Shown piece by piece: positions 5,904 through 12,199 of a DNA stretch of 16,414 bases. Every line of letters starts with the position of its first letter. The stretch's first letter is position 1. Under the pieces are notes generated by a model that was not told the DNA's origin, did no database searches, and saw only the letters and a program-made list of their open reading frames with translations. The stretch is from JBBRLG01 sp038231495. GTDB taxonomy: Bacteria; Planctomycetota; Planctomycetia; Gemmatales; Gemmataceae. The translations under genes and the position numbers were made by a program. Location of the stretch: the NCBI GenBank assembly GCA_038231495.1, contig JBBRLG010000088.1, forward strand, positions 1-16,414, written 5' to 3'.

Positions 5904-8114
5904 CTATTCCGCCCGGCTCGCCATCACGACGCGCTTGCCAGTTGCGAAGCGGATGCCGACGTTGAGCAGCATGATGAAGGCAAGCAGCACCAGCGCCGCG
6001 GCCCACGCCATCGGCACCTGCACCGCGTCGTCGCCGCTCATGCCGAAGTTGTAAATGTAATACGGCAAAAACGCGGTCGGCTCGGCAGGGTTCGCGTTCG
6101 TGTGGATGTTGCCGAACGCGGTGATGAGCAACGGCGCGGTCTCGCCGGCAATGCGGGCGATGGCCAGGAACGCCCCCGTGATGATCGCCGGCAGCGCCGC
6201 CGGCACCGAGACGCGCACCACCGTCTGCCAGTGGTGCGCCCCCAGGGCGTGGCTGGCGTTGCGTAGCGTTTGCGGCACCAGCTTGAGCGCCTCCTCCGAG
6301 GCCCGCATGACGATCGGGATCATCATGATCGCCAGGGCGAACGCGCCGGCCAGGGCGGAAAACTGGCGGTCGGGTTCGAGCCAGTGGAGCTGGATGAGTA
6401 GGTGGACGAAGGCGTAGACGAAGGTGCCGACGACGATCGACGGCACGCCGTTGAGCAGTTCCCCGAAAAAGCGCACGGCCGGGACCAGCCGGCTGGTCCG
6501 ATACTCCGCCAAGTAGATGGCGGCGAGCAGCCCGAGCGGCACGGCGAACAGCGTGGCGAGGCCGACGATCATGCCGCTGCCGAGGATCGCGTTCATCAGG
6601 CCGCCCGGCTGGTTGTCCGGGCCGAGCGGCTGCGTCGGGTTGTACGGCTGCGGCGACATCGTAAAGAAGTCGAGGCTGAGCGCGCCGGTGCCTTTGTACA
6701 GAATGTAGCCGAGGATCAGGAACAGCGGCACGCAGGCAACGACCAGGCACAGGCCGAGGACGCCGGTCATGACGTGGTCCATGACGCCGGCCCGTCGGGC
6801 GTTGGACGGCAAGGGTTGGCGGCGCGGCTCGGGGTGCGGGAGGCGGTTGGCGGACGGGGTCGGCGGCACGGCGGGGACGACCGCGGGTGCCGGGGCGCCG
6901 GCAAAGAGGCGGACCCAGATCGGCCCGCGGCTGCTCGTTTTGCCCATGCGCCAGATCAGCAGCCGGGCGATCACGTTCATGACGATGGTAATGGCGAACA
7001 GCAGCAAACCCAGTTCGATCAGGATCGACGTGTGCATCGGCCCCGTGGTGCCGGGCAGGTCCAGGGCGATGATGCTCGGGATCGTGTTGCCTTTGCCCAG
7101 GGTCGGCTCGCCGGCGGTGCCCGTGAGGATGCCCTGGATGTAATTGCTGTTGCCGATCAGCATGGTGACGGCCATCGTCTCGCCCAGGGCGCGGCCGAGG
7201 GCCAGGAAGCAGCCGCCGATGATGCCCGGCCGGGCGTACGGCAACACCACCTTCCAGATCGTTTGCCAGCGCGTCGCGCCGAGGGCCAGCGAGCCTTCGC
7301 GCTGGGCGCGCGGCACGGCCTGGCAGACATCATAGGCAACCGCCGCGACGTAGGGAACGATCATAATGGCGAGGATAATCGATGCTGTCAGCAAGCCCTT
7401 GCCGCCGCTGGAGGAGACGCCAACCAGCCGCACCGCCGTGTCGATCCACGGGGCCAGGAAGATGGTGCCCCAGAAGCCGTAGACGACGCTGGGGATCGCC
7501 GCCAGCAATTCCACCAGGAACGAGCCGACGCGCTTGATGGCCGGGTGGGCGATCTCGGCGAGGTAAGTCGCCGTCCCCACGCCCAGCGGCACCGCAAGGA
7601 GCATCGCCAGGATCGAGGTGAAGACCGAGCCGTAAATGAAGGTCAAGCCGCCGTAGCCGAACGGCGGCGGCGCTGCCGCCGGCCCGGTATCCGGCGCCTC
7701 CACGGTGACGAGCGGTCCCACCGCGAAGGGCACGAGGTCCCACTTGCCGGCCTTGCCGGCCTCGTCGATGTCGATGGTCTCGCGGGCGTCCAGGCCGACG
7801 AATTCCTTGTACAGCGCCTCCGCGGCCGGTTTCGACTGCGACGGTTCCGCGGGCGCTGTCTGCTGGCGCGACGGATCCCAGTTGCTGTCGAAGATCGGGG
7901 CGACGCCGTAGGCCCGGATGGTGGGCCACGCTTGCAACGCCAGGAGCAGGACGACCAGCCCGACCAGCAGAATGACCGACAGGGCCGAGAAATTGCAGAG
8001 CAGCTTGAACAGCCAGTCGGCGAACGAGCCGATGCCCAGGGCGGAACGGACGGCGTTCAGGAAACCGTGTGAAGGGGCCGCGGTGCGAAGGGGCGGGGTC
8101 GGGGTCAGCGCCAT
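5904..8114 (-). CDS. Fused phosphate ABC transporter permease PstC-PstA
   Basis: One uninterrupted 736-residue frame holds both inner-membrane permease subunits of the high-affinity phosphate importer. The PstC half is about residues 30-390, with its ABC-contact loop EGSLALGATRWQTIWKVVLP (273-292). The PstA half is about 445-727, with NASHALGAHHWQTVVRVSVP (619-638). They are joined by a proline-rich linker (about 391-443: APAPAVVPAVPPTP, RRQPLPS). In PstC a segment of about 75 residues (75-150), polar and then proline/alanine-rich, lies between the first membrane helix and the TFIYGSVFTS motif. It would project into the periplasm and is longer than in ordinary PstC. AAGGAA lies 8 bases before the ATG. 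It would receive phosphate from PstS and need a PstB ATPase, which is not in the window. Identity is secure; how common the fusion is cannot be judged here. Confidence 0.93.
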   Translation of the reverse strand: MALTPTPPLRTAAPSHGFLNAVRSALGIGSFADWLFKLLCNFSALSVILLVGLVVLLLALQAWPTIRAYGVAPIFDSNWDPSRQQTAPAEPSQSKPAAEALYKEFVGLDARETIDIDEAGKAGKWDLVPFAVGPLVTVEAPDTGPAAAPPPFGYGGLTFIYGSVFTSILAMLLAVPLGVGTATYLAEIAHPAIKRVGSFLVELLAAIPSVVYGFWGTIFLAPWIDTAVRLVGVSSSGGKGLLTASIILAIMIVPYVAAVAYDVCQAVPRAQREGSLALGATRWQTIWKVVLPYARPGIIGGCFLALGRALGETMAVTMLIGNSNYIQGILTGTAGEPTLGKGNTIPSIIALDLPGTTGPMHTSILIELGLLLFAITIVMNVIARLLIWRMGKTSSRGPIWVRLFAGAPAPAVVPAVPPTPSANRLPHPEPRRQPLPSNARRAGVMDHVMTGVLGLCLVVACVPLFLILGYILYKGTGALSLDFFTMSPQPYNPTQPLGPDNQPGGLMNAILGSGMIVGLATLFAVPLGLLAAIYLAEYRTSRLVPAVRFFGELLNGVPSIVVGTFVYAFVHLLIQLHWLEPDRQFSALAGAFALAIMMIPIVMRASEEALKLVPQTLRNASHALGAHHWQTVVRVSVPAALPAIITGAFLAIARIAGETAPLLITAFGNIHTNANPAEPTAFLPYYIYNFGMSGDDAVQVPMAWAAALVLLAFIMLLNVGIRFATGKRVVMASRAE

Positions 8115-8164
8115 GGGCGGGTTTCCTTGCGAGCTTCGGAGAAACGCTGTATTAGGCGAGCCGG

Positions 8165-8217
8165 GAGCGTAAGCGACCGGAGTCTACCGCTGCAACTCAC
8201 TCCGGTCGCTTACGCTC
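8165..8217. repeat. 19-bp perfect inverted repeat between pstS and pstCA
   Basis: GAGCGTAAGCGACCGGAGT (8165-8183) pairs perfectly with 8199-8217 around a 15-base loop. It stands in the pstS-pstCA gap, 14 bases before the target duplication of the adjacent element. In the transcript it could form a strong hairpin that lowers read-through or protects upstream pstS mRNA. The role is inferred. Confidence 0.8.
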
Positions 8218-8231
8218 GCCATGCAATTTAC

Positions 8232-8366
8232 GTAACCGTTCACTGGCAACTTCTCCCCCCCTTACGAAGGGGGGGCGGGGGGGGGTAAGAACGGTTGAGT
8301 TTAACAGTCCTGGCGTCCACTCTACCCCCCCCGCCCCCCCATCGTAAGGGGGGAGTGAACGGTTAC
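8232..8366. mobile_element. Miniature inverted-repeat element, copy 2 (IS66-like ends), with 8-bp target duplication
   Basis: Perfect 13-bp termini GTAACCGTTCACT (8232-8244) and its complement (8354-8366) enclose C/G-run arms with CTTACGAAGG and an asymmetric core, TAAGAACGGTTGAG...CAGTCCTGGCG. The core matches copy 3 in this orientation and copy 1 in the opposite one. CAATTTAC flanks both ends directly (8224-8231 and 8367-8374). The right-hand duplication contains the pstS stop codon. At 135 bp it is slightly longer than copy 1, with extra bases after the left terminus (GGCAACT). Confidence 0.9.
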
Positions 8367-8370
8367 CAAT

Positions 8371-9477
8371 TTACTTTATGGTTTTCAGCTTCTCGTCGAT
8401 CTTCTCGACCAGCCCTTTGGGCAGGCTGGCGTAGTCGAGGTCTTTGCAATACTTCTGGCCGTCGTGGGTCGCCCAGGTCAGGAACGCGACCAGTTCCTTG
8501 CCCTTGTCTTCCGGCTGTTTCACATAAAGCACCGCCCAGGTGGCGCCGCTGATCGGGTACGACTCGTCGCCCGGCGCGTTGGTCAGCGAGAAGCGCAGAT
8601 CCTCGCGAATCGTCTTCAGCGATTGCTCGGCGGCCTTGGTGACGCTCTCCAGGTTGGCCTTCACGAACTTGCCTTCCTTGTTCTTGACCGAGGCGAACGC
8701 GATCTTGTTCTGCAAGGCGTAGAACAACTCGACGTAGCCGATCGCGCCGGCGTTCTTGGTGACGAAGCCGGCAACGCCGGACGTTTGCGGCTCGGCGCTG
8801 CCCTTGATGCCCTTGGGCCATTTCACGGTGGTGCCGCTGCCGACATCCTTTTTGAAGTCCGTGCTGACCTTGGCCAGGTATTCGGTAAAAATGTTGGTCG
8901 AGCCGCTGCTGTCGGCGCGGGTGACGACGAGAATGTCCAGGTTCGGCAGCTTGGCGTCCGGGTTGTCGGCCTTGATCTTGGCGTCGTCCCACTTGGTGAT
9001 CTTGCCCAGGTAGATTTCGGCCAGGACTTCGCCGGTGAGCTTGAGTTCCGCGACGCCGGGCACGTTGAAGGCCGGCACGATGCCGCCCATGACGAGCGGG
9101 ATGTGAACGACGTCGCCGCCGTTTTCCTTGGCCTTGTCCAGCTGGTCTTTCTTCATCACGGCGTCGGTGCAGCCGAAGTCCACGGCCTTGTCGGTCATCT
9201 GGTTGATGCCGGCACCCGAACCGGTGCCCTGGTAGTTGATGGTCACGTTGCCGTACTCTTTGGCATACTCCGCGACCCACTTGTCCATGATCGGCTTGAC
9301 GAACGTGGAGCCGGAACCTTTCAGGCCGGTGGCGGCGGCGGGGAAGGCGGTTTCTTCCGTGCCGGCGGCGGCGGGCCGTGCTTTTTCCGGGGTCGGCAAC
9401 GGGGTCGAGGCGATGCCACAGGCGGCCAGGCCGATGGCGACGAGCACCGCGGTCAGGAAAGTAGGACGGAAACGCAT
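8371..9477 (-). CDS. pstS: Phosphate-binding lipoprotein PstS
   Basis: The protein has 368 residues. It is the periplasmic phosphate receptor that delivers phosphate to the Pst permease. The N-terminus is a lipoprotein signal with lipobox LAAC (Cys20), so it should be membrane-anchored. Phosphate-binding signatures are present: GSGSTFVKPIMDKW, YQGTGSGAGI, the aspartate-containing DFGCTDAVMKK, and TRADSSGSTNIFTEYL. The usual PstS length is about 320-370, so it is complete. AAGGAG (9485-9490) lies 7 bases before the ATG and fixes the start. A Pho-box-like triple repeat lies about 70 bases upstream, so induction by phosphate starvation is likely. The next gene in the same direction is pstCA, separated by about 256 bases of palindrome and transposable element. 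Confidence 0.96.
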   Translation of the reverse strand: MRFRPTFLTAVLVAIGLAACGIASTPLPTPEKARPAAAGTEETAFPAAATGLKGSGSTFVKPIMDKWVAEYAKEYGNVTINYQGTGSGAGINQMTDKAVDFGCTDAVMKKDQLDKAKENGGDVVHIPLVMGGIVPAFNVPGVAELKLTGEVLAEIYLGKITKWDDAKIKADNPDAKLPNLDILVVTRADSSGSTNIFTEYLAKVSTDFKKDVGSGTTVKWPKGIKGSAEPQTSGVAGFVTKNAGAIGYVELFYALQNKIAFASVKNKEGKFVKANLESVTKAAEQSLKTIREDLRFSLTNAPGDESYPISGATWAVLYVKQPEDKGKELVAFLTWATHDGQKYCKDLDYASLPKGLVEKIDEKLKTIK

Positions 9478-9518
9478 GACGCTACTCCTTGGGAAAAGGG
9501 AGACCTGGAAGCGCTGTT

Positions 9519-9572
9519 ACTGTATGCGTCGGCCGGGGGGGCGATGTGACGAAATGGTGAAGAAGGAGTGAA
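9519..9572 (-). promoter_or_regulatory. Candidate Pho box and promoter of pstS
   Basis: Read on the minus strand, TTCAC (9572-9568), TTCAC (9561-9557) and GTCAC (9550-9546) recur at exactly 11-base intervals. PhoB-type regulators bind 11-base direct repeats with a TGTCA-like core. A -10-like TACAGT follows at 9524-9519, placing the last repeat over the expected -35 position, as in PhoB-activated promoters. The pstS start lies 42 bases further on. This matches a consensus only; no experiment is implied. Confidence 0.6.
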
Positions 9573-9586
9573 GCCGCTAATTCGCC

Positions 9587-10333
9587 CTAAACGCCCAGCG
9601 ACTGTTTCAAACCGCGCAAGTCATTTTCCACGCCGGCCAGCGCCTCTTGCAATTCGGTCACGACCTGTTTCAGCGCGGCCAACTCGGCGCGTGTCGCCAC
9701 CAGATCGCCTTCGAGGTGCGCGGGCTGCGGCGCGGCAACCACCGGAGCCGCGGCCTGCGGCGCTGGCGGCAAGGAGACCGGTTGCGCGTTGACCTGCGCG
9801 CGGATGCGTTCCAACTCGCGCGGGTCGTGGAAGCCGTGGGTGACGACGGCGCCGCGGCCTTCCGGCGTGAGGTACAGCACGAAATTGCGTTCCACCAAAG
9901 GCCGTAGCGCCACGCGGAGGGCGTCGAGGTCGTCGATCGGCTCCATGCGGCTGACGCGCGGCCGCAATTCGCCGAGGGTCTGGGGGCCGCGCAACAACAG
10001 CTCGGCCAGGAGCGCGAGATCGACTTTATCGACGTGCCAGGTCTCGTACAGGTTGTGCCGCCAGCGCTCGACGCGACCGCCGGTGATCTTGATGGCGAGC
10101 AGTCGTTTCTGGCAGCGGGCGAGGGCTTCCTCGACCTCGTCCTCTTCGAGGTTCAGGATCGGGTCGCGGTTGGACTTCTGGTTACAGCCGGTGGTGAGGG
10201 AGTTAAGGCTCAATGGATAGGTGTCCGCGGACTTGCTGGTCTTTTGCTTCTCGACCAGCACGCCGAGGATGCGCCGCTCGCGCACGTCGAGGACCGGCCA
10301 CGGACCCGCACTGCCTGGGGCGTCGGACGACAT
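9587..10333 (-). CDS. YceH/DUF480 family protein
   Basis: The protein has 248 residues and matches the YceH (UPF0502) family, whose members are made of two winged-helix-like domains and have no established biochemical role. Family features: the N-terminal LDVRERRILGVLVEKQKTS, YPLSLNSLTTGCNQKSNRDP, and second-domain text LALLAELLLRGPQTLGELRPR and PLVERNFVLYLTPEGRG. A proline/alanine-rich linker (about residues 180-205) leads to a C-terminal coiled-coil-like helix (RAELAALKQVVTELQEAL), as in many members. It stands 109 bases upstream of pstS in the same direction, with the pstS promoter region between, so co-regulation is unclear. GAGG lies about 7 bases before the ATG. Confidence 0.9.
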   Translation of the reverse strand: MSSDAPGSAGPWPVLDVRERRILGVLVEKQKTSKSADTYPLSLNSLTTGCNQKSNRDPILNLEEDEVEEALARCQKRLLAIKITGGRVERWRHNLYETWHVDKVDLALLAELLLRGPQTLGELRPRVSRMEPIDDLDALRVALRPLVERNFVLYLTPEGRGAVVTHGFHDPRELERIRAQVNAQPVSLPPAPQAAAPVVAAPQPAHLEGDLVATRAELAALKQVVTELQEALAGVENDLRGLKQSLGV

Positions 10334-10354
10334 ACGTTTGCCTCAAAAAGGATG

Positions 10355-10524
10355 GTCGGGGGTGTCGGGTGTCGGGTGTCGGGGGTCGGGTGTCGGAATT
10401 GGCTGACAGCTAATAGCTGACAGCTAACAGCTATTTATTGCCCCTCTTCCGACCCCCGACCCCCGACCCCCGACACCCGACACCCGACACCCGACACCCG
10501 ACACCCGACACCCGACACCCGACA
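10355..10524. repeat. Tandem-array palindromic repeat, copy B
   Basis: The left arm (10355-10396) consists of GTCGGGGGTGTCGGGT-type units. The core (about 10399-10435) is TTGGCTGACAGCTAATAGC and onward. The right arm (10449-10524) is a longer run of CCCGACA/CCCCCGAC units. The core equals the reverse complement of copy A's core. The right arm ends 2 bases from the pgi stop codon, and the left arm is about 20 bases from the yceH start. Confidence 0.85.
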
Positions 10525-10526
10525 AC

Positions 10527-11993
10527 TTAGCCTTTCAAAATCTCCGCCATATTCCGCTTATACTCTTCGACCCCCGGCTGGCCGTAGGGGTTGACGCCCA
10601 TCAGCCGGCCCTCGATGACCGTGGCCAACATTAGCATTTGCATCAACTGGCCCAGCGCGTGTTCCGACAGCGACGGCAACATCACGTCGGCGGTCGGCCG
10701 GGCCGCGTCGTAGTACGCCTGGTTGACGCCGTGCTCGGCCGCGGTCATCAGGTCGGGCAGTCCCTTGCGGCTGTAAACGTTCAACTCGTCTTCGTTGTGG
10801 TCCGCCATCTGCACCAGGATCGGCACCGACCGGGGCGTTTTCAGGATCAGGTTGTTGATGACGCGGTCGCGCGGCCCTTCCTGGTGCTGCTGGCCCCGCG
10901 AATGCAGGTCGCGCGTCTGCACCGTCGTCAACGGCGTCGGCCCGCGGCCCTGCTTGCCCAAACTCTCCGCCAGCAGCTGGTCGTACCACAGCCCCAGCGT
11001 TTCCAGCTTCTTGGACCACACCGACAACACGCGGACCGGCTTTTTCATCTCCTCGTACAGCAGGTAGTTGACGCCGGCGAACTGCAACACCGGGTTGCGC
11101 TCGTACGCCTCTTCGAGGAACCGCTTGGTCATGGCCGCCGCGCCGAGCAACAGGGCGCGCACGTCGAGGCCCATCAGCGCCGCCGGCAACAGGCCCGCCG
11201 ACGTGAAGACCGAGTACCGGCCGCCGACGTAGTCGGGGATGGTCAGCACGTCCGCGTCGTCGTGGCCCAAGCCGCGGAACAGGTCGCGCAGCTTGCTGTT
11301 GGTCGGCCCCGTCACCGCCGCGAACAGCTTCTTGAGCCACTGCGAACGCAGGCCGTAAAACTCGGTCGCCTCGCGCTGGAAGACGCGCAGGGCCACCGCC
11401 GTCTCGATGGTGCCGCCGGACTTGCTGACCGCCACGACCGCCCAGCGCTCCTCCCGACGATCGGGGTCCACGCAGGTGACTTGCAACAGGTCGAGCAGGT
11501 CTTGCAGGGCGTCGTTGTCGAGGTTGTTGCCTTCAAAGTAGATGCGCGGCGTGCCCATACGCGCCTCGGGGGGCAACTCGTTGTGGTAGGCGCTCTTCAG
11601 CGCGTCGAACAGGGCGCGGGCACCGAGGTAGCTGCCGCCGATGCCGAGGATGACGATGCGGTCGGCCTCTTCGCGCAGGCGGTGGGCCAGGGCCAGGACT
11701 TTGCCCAGTTCGCTGGCGTCGGCCTTACGGCGGTACTGGTCGAGGGTGTTCTGCGGCAGGTCGATGAAGCCGGCGTCCAGCGGCAGGTTTTCGGCCTGGA
11801 CGTTGCGCATCTCGCGGTCGGCCGTGACCTGGCTGCGGCATTGGACCAGGCGCGGCAACAACTCCTTCAGGCGCTGGGCGGACAAAAAGTGTTGGGCGCG
11901 CAATTCGGCCGCCGTCGTCCAGTCCTCGACGGCGGGCGTCAGGAGGGCCTGGTAATGGTAGCTGACAACCTCATCGGGCAGTTCCATGGCCAT
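10527..11993 (-). CDS. pgi: Glucose-6-phosphate isomerase
   Basis: The protein has 488 residues. It interconverts glucose-6-phosphate and fructose-6-phosphate in the cytoplasm. Sugar-phosphate isomerase signatures are present: GIGGSYLGARALFDAL, SKSGGTIETAVALRVF, the catalytic Glu343 in LLAESLGK, His364 in DLHSRGQ, and Lys479 in the PROSITE-type GQPGVEEYKRNM near the C-terminus. The frame stays open upstream to 12146, but that part is translated transposable element (PPYPPFARGG-like residues). The start is therefore placed at the ATG at 11993, just before conserved-looking sequence and with GGAGAG about 7 bases upstream. A second ATG lies two codons later. It is divergent from the phosphoglycerate mutase gene, so two glycolytic enzymes share one intergenic region. 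Confidence 0.95.
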   Translation of the reverse strand: MAMELPDEVVSYHYQALLTPAVEDWTTAAELRAQHFLSAQRLKELLPRLVQCRSQVTADREMRNVQAENLPLDAGFIDLPQNTLDQYRRKADASELGKVLALAHRLREEADRIVILGIGGSYLGARALFDALKSAYHNELPPEARMGTPRIYFEGNNLDNDALQDLLDLLQVTCVDPDRREERWAVVAVSKSGGTIETAVALRVFQREATEFYGLRSQWLKKLFAAVTGPTNSKLRDLFRGLGHDDADVLTIPDYVGGRYSVFTSAGLLPAALMGLDVRALLLGAAAMTKRFLEEAYERNPVLQFAGVNYLLYEEMKKPVRVLSVWSKKLETLGLWYDQLLAESLGKQGRGPTPLTTVQTRDLHSRGQQHQEGPRDRVINNLILKTPRSVPILVQMADHNEDELNVYSRKGLPDLMTAAEHGVNQAYYDAARPTADVMLPSLSEHALGQLMQMLMLATVIEGRLMGVNPYGQPGVEEYKRNMAEILKG

Positions 11994-12028
11994 GAACGGA
12001 CTCTCCAGGGGGCTACCGGCATCAACTG

Positions 12029-12143
12029 TTCCCCCCCTTGCGAAGGGGGGGTAGGGGGGGTAAGAACGATTAAAGTACTCGGTCATGGCGCTCTCTTCAC
12101 CCCCCCTTACCCCCCCTTCGTAAGGGGTGGAGTGAACGGTTAC
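12029..12143. mobile_element. Miniature inverted-repeat element, copy 3 (left end decayed)
   Basis: The right terminus is intact (12131-12143, complement of GTAACCGTTCACT). The CTTACGAAGG/CTTGCGAAGG arms and the core TAAGAACGATTAAAG...GGCGCTCTCT are recognisable and oriented as in copy 2. The left terminus is not recognisable: the bases before the C-run read GCATCAACTGTT. The 8 bases after the right end, CAAAAAAC, have no partner on the left. It occupies most of the pgi/apgM divergent spacer and carries no stop codons in the pgi frame. Confidence 0.75.
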
Positions 12144-12170
12144 CAAAAAACGACTACCCCCTACTATACT
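12140..12170 (+). promoter_or_regulatory. Weak candidate promoter for apgM
   Basis: TATACT (12165-12170) is a good -10 match, 29 bases before the ATG. The best -35 candidate, TTACCA (12140-12145), is 19 bases upstream and straddles the end of the element, so the element may have donated it. The spacing is long and the -35 is weak. Confidence 0.35.
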
Positions 12171-12199
12171 TCGGGTATCATCCTGGGTAAACTCCCACC

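Noticed and set aside
6402..8072. 556-codon + strand frame opposite pstCA
   Set aside because: Its extreme Arg/Gln/Asp/His composition is typical of antisense to a membrane protein.
10527..12146. Full 539-codon version of pgi starting at 12146
   Set aside because: The first ~51 codons are translated transposable element and spacer. The start at 11993 has a ribosome-binding-like sequence and gives a protein close to the usual bacterial length.
12021..12151. Target duplication around element copy 3
   Set aside because: CAAAAAAC follows the right end, but no matching 8-mer is found near the degraded left end.
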